64,000 bases of DNA from Isochrysis galbana (lineage: Eukaryota > Haptophyta > Isochrysidales > Isochrysidaceae): contig CM030932.1 in NCBI GenBank assembly GCA_018136815.1, positions 5,804,407-5,868,406 on the forward strand, written 5' to 3'. The translations under genes and the position numbers were made by a program. The notes under the pieces were generated by a model. It was not told where the DNA came from. It searched no databases and saw nothing but the letters and a program-made list of their open reading frames with translations. Of the stretch, positions 38,446 through 47,756 are shown one piece after another (within the stretch, counting starts at the first letter, position 1; the number at the start of each line of letters is the position of its first letter).

Positions 38446-39000
38446 ACCCTTATCAGTGATAAGCCCCGAATCTCATACTGAGGACTCGTCCAAAATTGGT
38501 CCACCCCCTAGCCCAGTCGGTCGGCTCGGGCCAAGTCCGCTCGACCATCCGCTCGCTCGCCCCCATCGGTATCTTCACACTAGAAGTATGAATTCGAGAT
38601 CCCAGTGTCGCAAGAATCTGGATCCGTACTGCTACGCGACTACTCTTAAAAAGAGATGTACCGCAGGGGGCCCCACACTCAGATACCGCGCGGGGGGCCC
38701 TGGCCCCCTGGCCCATTATAAACTTATACCACCTCGGCATATATACTCGAGACGCGATCAGCGTCCTCAAGGAGGACTAGGCATGTACGAGGGTTAAAAG
38801 GTTTTTTTCGGTCGAGATTTCTTTATTTGAGCCGAACCCCAGATTTTACCCATAAAAGCTCAAAAGCCTGGCGTATGCCAAGGCCTAGCCGTGTCGCTCC
38901 CACGTTGCCGAATGCCAAAGCCCCGCGCGGCCCGCGAAGTCTCTCTCGTCTCTTCACAGTCACAGTTTCCTGCGTGTGAACAAATAATCGCAGTGACCGG
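38446..39000. other. Upstream region of the ABC transporter gene
   Basis: No gene recognised. Two GGGGGCCC runs occur near 38668-38705. The part nearest 39001 probably holds promoter and leader. Confidence 0.35.
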
Positions 39001-41076
39001 ATGCAGGCGGCGCGTCGCCGAGTCGGTCGGAGTCTCCGTCCCGAATGGGCCGGGCGATGTGCTGCGAGCGGGCGGGTGGGGCCGGCGGCTGACGTCAAAT
39101 CGATGGGCCTCGCACGTTTTAGCGCATTCTCTGCCAGCGGAAAGCAGACTAGTCTAGAGCGCACAGCGACCGGCGGACCTTCACTTTATTGCGAGCGGAG
39201 AGAGAAACAGCCAGTGCTGCCTGGAGACAGCCCGGTCGGTCCGCTAGCTGGCATACGTGAGCCGAGCTTCGATGTCGTGCTCGATGACCACAGGAGCCAC
39301 GCTTACAATCTCAACGACCGGCCCGGCGCCCATAAAAGGCGCACAATCAGCCTTGATGACCCGCTTGACTTCGTTGACGCCGGCCAGACAAGCCTTTGGG
39401 ATATCAGGCAATTCCTCTACCCAGAGCGGTATCGTCTGGCCGGAGGCATCGTCTTGCTTGCCGGTTCAACCTCAATCAGCCTCGTCTTTCCACGCGTCAT
39501 GGGCACTGTTATGGACTCTTGCTTGAGCGGCGAGACAGCGCCTGCAGGTGAAGTCTACTCGCCCACTAGCGCAGCGCTAGTTTTGTTTGGGCTCTCTGTG
39601 GTCCAGGCGATTTTTGTTGCCGCACGATCCCAACTTTTGAACCGATCCGGCGAAGCAATTGCGACTCGGCTCCGGCAGCAGACCTTTAAATCGCTCGTCT
39701 TTGCAGATTGTGCGTTTCTCGATGGCATGGCGACAGGGGAGATGCTGAGCCGCTTATCATCTGACACGGATGCCATCCGCAAGCTTGTCACCACGCACGC
39801 CCTCTCCGGACTCCGTAGCGCGCTTATGGTCTGCGGTTGTGCGGGCATGATGTTGCACATTTCACCAGCCTTGTGCGCTGTATCCTTTGCTACATTCCCG
39901 ACCGCGATGATGCTATCGCGCCACACAGGCCGGCTAATCAAGAATAGGCAAGCGGTTGTGCAATCGGCACTCGCTCAGGCGTCTGCGGATGCGCACACCG
40001 CGTTGCTCAACATCCGGACTTTGCGCCTCTTCTCAGGGGAGCGTCGAGCGGCCGAGGTCTACGATACACGCACCGAGGCGGTGCGCAGTCACGCCGTGGC
40101 CGTCGGCACGTATGCAGCCGTTATGGAGGCGGGAATGGGGCTCGCTCTCTCCTCCTCGCTCCTCATTGTTCTGGCGGTCGGGGGGCAGCAGGTGCTGGAC
40201 GGCGGGCTCAGCTACGGCGACCTCTCCTCCTTTTTCATGTACACCCTATCTTTGGGCTTCTCGGTGGGTGGCCTTTCGACCGTTTACGCCGAGGTCCAGC
40301 GCGCTTCGGGAGCGAGCGAGCGTCTGCTTTCATTGCTTAGACGCCCATCACCACGGAGTGGATGCTTGCGGCTACCTGCGTTGGCGCCTGGCATGACCGG
40401 GCGTGAGGTCCGATTCGAGAAAGTCGAGTTCGCGTACCCATCCAGACCTACCGAGATGGTCCTTAGAGAGTTCTCTTTGATCATCCCGGCTGGGCAGCGG
40501 GTGGCCCTTATTGGAAATTCAGGCAGCGGCAAATCAACCATCATCTCATTGCTTGCGGGCCTGTACTCTCCATTGGCAGGCCATATCACCATTGATGGCA
40601 TCAACGTGAGCGAATTAGACGGGGATCACCTTCGAGGCGAGTGCATTTGCGTTGTCCCGCAGGACCCGGTCTTACTGGCCGGCTCGTTGCGCGAGAATAT
40701 CGCGTTGGGGAGACCCGGGGCTTCCGATGAGGAACTCACACGAGCGGCCATAAGCGCAGGCTGCGATTTTGTGAGCGAGCCCAGATCCCTATCTAGAACG
40801 GTCGGCGAGCAAGGCTTCCAGATGTCGGGTGGCCAACGTCAGCGCATCGCAATAGCACGTATGTTGATACGGGACTCCCCCGTCGTCGTCTTGGACGAAT
40901 TCACTTCTGCGCTGGATCAGGAGACAGAGGAATCCCTCCTCCAGTCCCTCGCCCCAATACTCTTGAGGAAGACCGTGTTAATCATCACGCATCGGACCTC
41001 TTCGTTGGCGTTGGCGGATCGTGTGGTGCAGCTGGGACAGGATGGGTGTATCATTAAAGATGAACTACTACGGTGA
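39001..41076 (+). CDS. ABCB-type half transporter (mitochondrial or vacuolar exporter)
   Basis: Intronless frame of 691 codons. The first 110 residues are basic and low in acids (MQAARRRVGRSLRPEWAGR), plausibly a mitochondrial presequence. The transmembrane domain spans about 130-440, with helices such as LAGGIVLLAGSTSISLVFP, ALVLFGLSVVQAIFVAA, ALMVCGCAGMMLHISPALCA and LALSSSLLIVLAVGGQQVL. The nucleotide-binding domain carries Walker A GNSGSGKST (about 505-513), the Q loop VVPQDPVLL, signature MSGGQRQRIA (about 607, Met in place of the first Leu), Walker B VVVLDEFTSALD (about 627) and the switch histidine in LIITHRTSS. It must dimerise to be active. Closest in layout to ABCB8/ABCB10/TAP-like half transporters; the substrate cannot be read from sequence. 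The start is the first ATG; no shorter start is favoured. Confidence 0.9.
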   Translation: MQAARRRVGRSLRPEWAGRCAASGRVGPAADVKSMGLARFSAFSASGKQTSLERTATGGPSLYCERREKQPVLPGDSPVGPLAGIREPSFDVVLDDHRSHAYNLNDRPGAHKRRTISLDDPLDFVDAGQTSLWDIRQFLYPERYRLAGGIVLLAGSTSISLVFPRVMGTVMDSCLSGETAPAGEVYSPTSAALVLFGLSVVQAIFVAARSQLLNRSGEAIATRLRQQTFKSLVFADCAFLDGMATGEMLSRLSSDTDAIRKLVTTHALSGLRSALMVCGCAGMMLHISPALCAVSFATFPTAMMLSRHTGRLIKNRQAVVQSALAQASADAHTALLNIRTLRLFSGERRAAEVYDTRTEAVRSHAVAVGTYAAVMEAGMGLALSSSLLIVLAVGGQQVLDGGLSYGDLSSFFMYTLSLGFSVGGLSTVYAEVQRASGASERLLSLLRRPSPRSGCLRLPALAPGMTGREVRFEKVEFAYPSRPTEMVLREFSLIIPAGQRVALIGNSGSGKSTIISLLAGLYSPLAGHITIDGINVSELDGDHLRGECICVVPQDPVLLAGSLRENIALGRPGASDEELTRAAISAGCDFVSEPRSLSRTVGEQGFQMSGGQRQRIAIARMLIRDSPVVVLDEFTSALDQETEESLLQSLAPILLRKTVLIITHRTSSLALADRVVQLGQDGCIIKDELLR

Positions 41077-42039
41077 CGATGCGCGCGCTCTAATGTGTCG
41101 CCCAAATGTCACCACTCTCCCCTTCCCTCGCCTCCCTTCACCTCAACCATTCGTGGCCTAGCGGCGTCCAAAGCGCGCGCTGGCTGCACATGCGATGAGG
41201 TGACGGCAGCAGCTGCCGTTGCCCGGATGAGATCGCGGTCGGCACACATCGAAGCAAAGGTCGACAAGGATGGTGAACAGAGCGTTCTCAACGTTCTGTG
41301 GCGGAAATCTACGAGGATACTACTAGTGATATGTGCAATGCCCATTTTCGGAGGGAGCTCAGCCAGCGCGGCGATGCGGAACTAAGGAGCATCTGTTTCA
41401 CAAGCCCGCAATGAGAGGTCGTAAGCTTGTTGCCCTCGTCGAAATCACAGCGAAATCTTATGAATCCCGAAACCAGTTTGCTAGTTTGCCTTCAACGGGC
41501 TTATACCCATTGAAGTCAACGGGCTTGTGACTGGAGGAGTGGAGTGGCTGTGGTTTTGGCTGTGGACTGGGGCTCTAATGATTGTTGTGACAGGGGATGG
41601 GTGTGGTGTGCAGAGTGATGCTGTGGCTGTGGAGTGGTCTGGTGTGAGAGAGAGTTGAGACATTTCATGAGGAATCTGACCCACGTGGGGCATGGAGGGT
41701 GGGCGAGAGGGGACTGAGGGAGCACGCGGGGACAGGTCGGACGGCGCGGGCGCGTTCTCAGTCATCACGGGGCACCGTAGCACGAGGGTGAGGGCAGGAG
41801 CAGACGGGAGGGGCACGAGGGGCGATCGGGCGATAGCGCAGAGGGTTCGGAGGACACCAGAGGAAAACGTCACGCACGGGGGGGGGGGACGCGCGGGAAA
41901 ATAATGGACGGAAAGGGGGCGGAAACTCAAGGGAGCACTCGGGGAAACGGCGGGAAAGGGGAGAAGGGAAGGGAATCGGGGCGCGACGGACGGGGGGAGT
42001 CGCGCGGGGAACCTAGTCAGGGCATGCAGGAAGAGACCA
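41077..42039. other. 3' flank of the ABC gene and G-rich spacer
   Basis: No gene recognised. GTCAACGGGCTT-like words are duplicated at 41490-41527. The part 41600-42030 is rich in GGGG on the plus strand and borders satellite block B. Confidence 0.4.
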
Positions 42040-43070
42040 GTGCCGCGCGCATCGCGTTGAAGTTGGCCGTGTGTGGCGACGACAACAACACCAACGTTAC
42101 CCGGCCTGACGGGCCGGAGTGCCCAACTTCCGAACACGACCGGGCGCGCTGCCGGCGCTTTCACGTTCTACCACTTGGACAGAATGGCTCACCAGGCATC
42201 ATATCAAGAAGTGCCGCCCTAGCAGTCACGCCAATCGCCACAGCCGCCCGCGCGCATCGCGTTGAAGTTGGCCGTGTGTGGCGACGACAACAACACCAAC
42301 GTTACCCGGCCTGACGGGCCGGAGTGCCCAACTTCCGAACACGACCGGGCGCGCTGCCGGCGCTTTCACGTTCACTCACCTGGACAGAATGGCTCACCAG
42401 GCACCATATCAAGAAATGCCGCCCTGGCAGTCACGCCAATCTCCACAGCCGCCCGCGCGCATCGCGTTGAAGTTGGCCGTGTGTGGGACGACAACAACGC
42501 CAAAGTTACCCGGCCTGACGGGCCGGAGTGCCCAATTTCCGAACACGACCGGGCGCGCTGCCGGCGCTTTCACGTTCACTCACCTGGACAGAATGGCTCA
42601 CCAGGCACCATATCAAGAAATGTTGCCCTGGCAGTCACGCCAATCTCCACAGCCGCCCGCGCGCATCGCGTTGAAGTTGGCCGTGTGTGGGACGACAACA
42701 ACGCCAACGTTACCCGGCCGAACGAGCCGGAGTGCCCAACTTCCGAACACGACCGGGCGCGCTGCCGGCGCTCTCACGTTCACTCACCTGGACAGAATGG
42801 CTCACCAGGCATCATATCAAGAAGTGCCGCCCTTGCAGTCACGCCAATCGCCACAGCCGCCCGCGCGCATCGCGTTGAAGTTGGCCGTGTGTGGGCCGAC
42901 AACAACGCTAAGCTTACGGACTGAATCACGCCTGAGTGCCCAACATTCGAACACAATACGGCGTGCTGCCGGCGCTTTCACGTTCATCCACTTGCACTGG
43001 ATGGCCAACTATGCCCAATTTCAAAAGGTGCCGCCCCAGAAGCCCAATTTGTCGGCCCTGCGGCTTCGGC
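42040..43070. repeat. Satellite block B: monomers of about 205 bp
   Basis: Five monomers start near 42045, 42250, 42455, 42660 and 42865. Each carries CGCGCATCGCGTTGAAGTTG, GGCCGTGTGTGG, CCGGAGTGCCCAA, GACCGGGCGCGCTGCCGGCG, GACAGAATGGCTCACCAGGC. The order and spacing of these boxes match block A, but the sequences form a distinct subfamily (GTTGAAGTTGGCC here, GTAGTCGGCC there). The last monomer is diverged. Long frames over the block are repeat artefacts. Confidence 0.9.
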
Positions 43071-43189
43071 GCACGCCTTTGCGGTGAAGGCGGAGGTGAG
43101 AGGTGAACATGCCACACACCAGCACTCCAGATTTCGGATCAACAGTTGGCGCGAGCGTGTGGGGCCGGGCCAGGAGGCTTTGAGGGGCT

Positions 43190-43350
43190 CAAGGCAGGTC
43201 CTGAATGGCCCGGTCGCGACCGGCCCGCCGCGCCGCTCGGGCACTTGAGGAGTTGTACCTCAAGGCGTCCGAGCGAGCGCTTGTCGACGTCAATGGGGCC
43301 GTAGCCCTGGGCGTCGGGCCGGATCGAATCGAGGCATTCCTGCGGTGCGA
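43190..43350 (+). repeat. GC-rich repeat fragment
   Basis: GGGCGTCGGGCCGGATCGAA and GCATTCCTGCGGTGCGAGGG resemble in reverse orientation 35110-35150 (next to repeat Q copy 1). It is probably part of the same composite as repeat Q copy 2. Confidence 0.4.
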
Positions 43351-43781
43351 GGGGTCAGGATGGGTCAATACGAGTGTGTGCGACCCTTGAGCACCAACGT
43401 GCTACCTACCCTTGACCCCCCACCCTGCTCGCGAGAGCTCTGGGCTCTCCATGACCACCATCTCCAGGCCACTCTTCGGCCGATCGCGCGCGATCGGACG
43501 TCGCGGAAGCTCCGCGTTTCTAATAGTGATGCGCCCCACATTCCACATTCACCACTCTGATTCCCTCCCGTGAGCGCCCGCCTCAATCTCCCAAAATAGA
43601 CCGCCACGCGCGGGGGAAGGGAGGGGGGTCACTTACCGACGCCATTGCCCTTCGTGGGGCGGGAGGGGGTCGTTCGGAGGGGGGAGGGAGTTGCCAGGGC
43701 AGGTAGGGGGGGACCCTAAGGAATCCTTGGACACCCAGGGGAGGTGGGAAATAGTGGTTAAAATGAGTGAGTGACCGGGCT
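43350..43781 (-). mobile_element. Repeat Q, copy 2, terminus AGTGAGTGACCGGGCT
   Basis: The reverse complement is colinear with 34836-35110 (first part) and with 45157-45420 (second part: TGGGTGTCCAAGGATTCCT, CCGAACGACCCCCTCCCGCC). It ends on the plus strand at AGTGAGTGACCGGGCT, the terminus also found in repeat P. This copy links the two halves and so shows the full element. Confidence 0.75.
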
Positions 43782-43784
43782 AGT

Positions 43785-43910
43785 GCTGAGGGACCGTGCC
43801 TCATCGGCAACGGAGCCCCTACCCCGCGATGGGGGTGTGCGCGGTTGGTGCATGGCTCGTCCGGTGTATGTGGCTAGGGATGCTAGCTCACAAGACCTCT
43901 TACAAGACTA
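43785..43910. repeat. Repeat E, copy 2 (inverted)
   Basis: AGCCCCTACCCCGCGATGGG, GGTGCATGGCTCGTCCG and ATGTGGCTAGGGATGCTAGC are the reverse complement of 8965-9135. Confidence 0.7.
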
Positions 43911-44022
43911 CAATTTCTAACGATAGGTAAACTGTTGAGTTTGACTTTTGACAAGGGCTACTCTAAAGTACTCCACTCGAGTCTCTACTCTACTCTAGGT
44001 CAATCAACTTCATGCCCGCTAG

Positions 44023-44889
44023 TCAAGAAACATAGCAACGCTTGAGCAGCTGCGCACTGCGACGGACGCGACCGTGCTGCGGAGCAGTCCGACCGCCGGC
44101 GGGAAGAAGATGTTGGCGCTTTGGGACCGTGAGGCGGTCGAAAAGGAGGGACTTGAGCGTCAGCAGGCCGAGCGGCGCGCCGAAATGAAGGCGCAACAGG
44201 TAATCGAGCTGGCTTGCGCAAAAGAGCGAGCAGATGAGTGGCACAAGCAGGATGAAGAGAGCTTCACCAGGGACGCTCGCCAACGGGAAGAGCTCGAGAA
44301 GGCGCGCGAGGAGCAACTTGTCAAAGTAGCAGAAGCTAACGCAAAGGCACGCTTGGAGGCGGAGGAGAGCATGCGGGCCGAGCAGGTGGCGCTTAACGCT
44401 GAGCGCGTGAGGCAGGAGGCGATTAGAGCAGCTCGCAAGCCAGTGCTCCATCGCCCGTGCGCGACTGATGATAAGCCTTACACTTGGGAGGAGGGGATGG
44501 AGAAACGGGTGAGGATGTTTCGCCAGATCGGGACTAGCGGCGACACCCTCATCATCAAACTCGACAAGGAGCTCAATATGCTGCAGATCGAGGAATCAAT
44601 CAAGGGTATTTCGGTGGAGGACTTGGCAGAGCAACTGGAGGGCGTCTCCTCTCCGCGCTACGTGTTGTACATACATGAGCACAAGCATGCTGACGGCCGC
44701 ACACAACTGCCAATCGCGTTTATCCTGTTCATGCCGCCTAGCGTACCTGTTGACCTCAAAGTGTTGTATACACGCCCTGTAATGTCGCTCGTGAACGACT
44801 TCAAGGTGAACAAGCACTTCTCCTTGGACGATGCCGACACTCTCGATGTGACGTGGCTTGATGAACAACTCGGCTTTCGCCGTGGTTGA
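44023..44889 (+). CDS. Coiled-coil plus ADF-H protein of glia maturation factor type; 5' exon(s) unresolved
   Basis: GMF proteins bind Arp2/3 and promote actin branch removal. The first in-frame ATG is at 44110 (MLALWDREAVEKEG), but the frame is open back to 44023 and reads EQLRTATDATVLRSSPTAGG without an ATG. An upstream exon joined at the AG near 44049 is therefore likely. About 100 residues of highly charged coiled coil (ERQQAERRAEMKAQQ, EELEKAREEQLVKVAEA) come first. The ADF-H domain follows, with RQIGTSGDTLIIKLDKELNM, GVSSPRYVLYIHEHKHADGR, LPIAFILFMPPSVPVDLKVL, FKVNKHFSLDDADTLDVTWL and a final L-D-E-Q-L. The spacing fits GMF better than cofilin. The coiled-coil extension is unusual for GMF. 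Confidence 0.75.
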   Translation, partial: SRNIATLEQLRTATDATVLRSSPTAGGKKMLALWDREAVEKEGLERQQAERRAEMKAQQVIELACAKERADEWHKQDEESFTRDARQREELEKAREEQLVKVAEANAKARLEAEESMRAEQVALNAERVRQEAIRAARKPVLHRPCATDDKPYTWEEGMEKRVRMFRQIGTSGDTLIIKLDKELNMLQIEESIKGISVEDLAEQLEGVSSPRYVLYIHEHKHADGRTQLPIAFILFMPPSVPVDLKVLYTRPVMSLVNDFKVNKHFSLDDADTLDVTWLDEQLGFRRG

Positions 44890-45156
44890 GCTGCCACGCG
44901 GCTGTCCTGCGCCGATATCTTCCCACGACTTCCATTTCCAATATGTGTGTGGAATTTGTGCTTGATGGTGCAGTTCTTGCCGATTAGCTCATTGACTAGC
45001 CATCTGCTGCGCCCGTTCATAGGCCGTAATGTTCGTGATGAAGTTGTGGTGAGTGTTGAACCGGAGATGTAGAAAAAAACCTTATAATATTCTTACCGCA
45101 CATGCGGCCATGGACCCACTACATCAACGTAGGACACTTTCTACACCCCCACTCCT
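44890..45156. repeat. 3' flank of the GMF-like gene with a SINE-like tail
   Basis: At 45073-45155 AAAAAAACCTTATAATATTC, TTACCGCACATGCGGCCATG and CTACACCCCCACTCC match the 3' end of subfamily A in reverse. The remaining element is replaced by repeat Q copy 3, which starts here. Confidence 0.55.
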
Positions 45157-45420
45157 AGCCCGGTCACTCACTCATTTTAACCACTATTTCCCACCTCCCC
45201 TGGGTGTCCAAGGATTCCTTAGAGTCCCCCCCTACCTGCCCCGCCAGCCGCCTCCGCCCTCCGAACGACCCCCTCCCGCCCCACGAATGGCAATGGCGTC
45301 GGTGAGTGACCCCCCTCCCTTCCCCCGCTCGTGGCGGTCTATTTTGGGAGATTGGAGATTCAGGCGGGCGCTCAAGGGAGGGAATCAGAGTGGTGAATGT
45401 GGGGCGCATCACTCTTAGAA
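45157..45420 (+). mobile_element. Repeat Q, copy 3
   Basis: Starts AGCCCGGTCACTCACT and follows the same series as copy 2 to GAATGTGGGGCGCATCACTC. Inserted between a SINE-like tail and a LINE 3' end. Confidence 0.75.
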
Positions 45421-46605
45421 AAAAAAACATCTGAAGATTCTGGGCTACACACCTACTACTGCCTGGGTATCCCCTCTCTACTTACACCGCCCTTAAATTC
45501 CCTCCCTCCACCTCTTTCCCTGCCCCCCTTCATTCCTTGGTCTTCGGTTTCCGGGGTCCGGCCCTGGTGCCCTACCTAAGAAGGCCTGGTTCGGAGTGTG
45601 GGGGCCGGGCAGGCCTGTTGTCGTCTTTCGTGGCCTGCGTCCCTCCCGGGTTCGCGTTGGTCACCTGCGTTCCGTCAGGCTCTTGCCATCTCTAGTGAAT
45701 CCCAAGTTCTCTGTGCCCCTGGCTTATTCGCCGTCTTTTCGTTACTCCTTGTTCCCCTCGACCGCGTGTGCTATCCCTAGCTTGGTGGCTAGCTCCACTA
45801 GCTCCTCGCTGGGTTTGAGCCCACCCTTGTCGTTCAAAGTAAAAACGGGTCTCAAGTCGCTTATGTCTATTCTTTTTTTGGGTTGCCTACCCATGCCCGC
45901 TTGGGCGGTTCTTGTCGAGTCTGTTCCGTTTGCGAAGACAAATGCTTTGCTCAGTGTGGTGTACCTCTCTATCGTTCTTATCAATATCGATTCTTCCGAG
46001 AATTTTATGCCGTCGTAATGAATTTCATAAAAGTCTGTGATGATATATCTCCACGCTAATAGGTATAGTGTATATGTCGCCTTCGGGGCGTCTCCCTTCG
46101 GGTAGATGAATAGATTGTCGACGGTGTAGTCTTCCCTGCTTCTTTCCGCCCCAGGTGAGAACCTGGCGACTTTGTTCAGCGCGCAGAATATGCTGGTTAT
46201 CCCCAGGCATTCGCCTAGGTGCGTCGAAGATTCGTCCGCTTCTCCACATATGCGGCACGTGTTGGTTCTATCTGGGAATCGGTTGTACGTGCCCACTCGC
46301 CTGTGTGTGATGTGCTTGAAATGTAGGTGCATATCGCGCGCCGTCACCAATGGGGATGTGTACAGCCTCGCTAGGTGCGCCCAAGTGTCTTCGGGTATCC
46401 GAATTTTTTCTTCCCATTTGGTGGGCCCTGCATGTCGTTTTCGTTTTCGTTCGGGTCGTTTGTTGGAGGGCTTCGGTCAGATGTTTCACTCCGGTCTCGT
46501 CTAGCGGTGTTTTGCCGTCTAGCGTGTATTCGTCTGCCAGCGGGTATTCGAGTCTCTTGTTCGATTTATAGCCCTCTCCCCATTGTGCCGGCGGGGAGGT
46601 GTCTA
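45421..46605 (-). pseudogene. LINE-like C-terminal ORF relic with 3' region, copy 2
   Basis: The minus strand carries the same domain as 2809-4365: LHFKHITHRRVGTYNRFPDR, the zinc-knuckle-like CRICGEADESSTHLGEC with identical CX2CX8HX3C spacing, LYLLAWRYIITDFYEIHYDG, and an end ELVELATKLGIAHAVEGNKE. Upstream a frameshift near 46400 splits the frame (YTLDGKTPLDETGVKHLTEA continues in another phase). The 3' region of about 320 bases ends at the coding-strand word CAGATG followed by an eight-base T run (45420-45433). A truncated copy of this 3' region lies at 37880-38330. Confidence 0.75.
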
Positions 46606-46626
46606 GGTTCTCGGGCGCGCTGGGCC

Positions 46627-47001
46627 TTGAGTTTTATTGTGATACTTTCGTACACATTGAAGTGCAAAATTACGAGTTTGACTTATGGTCCAGTGTGCAT
46701 AGAACCACGCCTTGTGGAATTAGTGAATTGCCGTCACAAGCTTCCTCGATATTCGATGTTTGTGCCTCGCATGAAGGGCCTCACTAAAAATATACCGGAG
46801 GGGGCCCGATTGTATTTCGCGCATCGTCTTGCCGAAGGCCGAACGAAGACCTAAAATTCGGTATTTTTCGAAAAATTCGCCGGAGAACCCCCCCATTTTT
46901 TTGCTGATCCATCCTACCGGAATCTATAGGGAGTTGATTTAGCCCTTCATTTACCCATTGCAGCTGGTGCCCTCCGCACCCCCATAGTGAGTGACCGGGC
47001 T
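46627..47001 (-). mobile_element. Repeat P, copy 2
   Basis: Reverse complement of 5148-5530 throughout, ending at AGTGAGTGACCGGGCT (46986-47001). A conserved frame reads YGPVCIEPRLVELV and SMFVPRMKGLTKNIPEG. Confidence 0.75.
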
Positions 47002-47209
47002 ACAATCTCTCCCAAAATAGATCGCCACGCGCGGGGGAAGGGAGGGGGGTCCCTCACCGACGCCATTGCTCTTTGTGGGGCGGGAGGGGGTCGTTCGGAG
47101 GGCGGAGGCGGCTGGCGCGGCAGGTAGGGGGGAACCCTGCGGAATCCTTGGACACCCAGGGGAGGTGGAAAATAGTGGTTAAAATGAGTGAGTGTGAGTG
47201 ACCGAGCTA
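47002..47209 (-). mobile_element. Repeat Q, copy 4 (truncated)
   Basis: Colinear with 43590-43781, ending AGTGAGTGTGAGTGACCGAGCT. Directly adjacent to the terminus of repeat P copy 2. Confidence 0.7.
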
Positions 47210-47329
47210 GACTTCCAAAACAAAAGGATCGATCGCGGATGCGACAGCCCCTTGCTAGAATTCGAGCGTTCGCTTGAGGGAGACAACGAGAGGGAAAGCT
47301 AAAGACAGAACAAGGTGCAAGGTGCAGGG

Positions 47330-47405
47330 GCGGACCACTACCACTACTGCTAGTGTCACTACCACTACCGCTACCACTACCACTACCACTACGACCACTA
47401 CCCGT
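47330..47405. repeat. ACTACC/ACCACT microsatellite
   Basis: Repeated CTACCACTACCACTACCACT-like units with some interruptions, about 75 bases. Confidence 0.85.
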
Positions 47406-47756
47406 GGTCACATGGTCACGCTCGATCCATCAGGCTCACCGAACTCCCATGCCCCATACACTTGCAGGGGCAGTCGCAGTGGGGCAGGTGGGCAGTCAGC
47501 GCGGCCGCCACCCGCCGCCTCGCGCCAGAGTTTAAAAACCTTTAGAACCACCTTAATAGTATTATAACTCCTAACGGACTATTGATGTCCCTCTACTACA
47601 AAACGCATTCAGACATCCTTCGTCGTCTCCGGCGGCTCTTCGCCACATGGGCTGCTCCTGCTCCACTTTGGGCGCGCGCGACTAAGTCCGAGCTCGAGAG
47701 CCTCGCCCCGCCGGAGAGCGCGGCGCGGCGCACGCGCGCGTGAGGGGTTGGTGCGT
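47406..47756. other. Upstream region of the CLC gene
   Basis: GC-rich leader with no supported gene; minus-strand frames are shadows of it. Confidence 0.35.

Noticed and set aside
42262-43087. 220- and 269-codon frames in satellite block B
   Set aside because: Same reason: overlapping frames on the same DNA, periodic translations with the satellite period.
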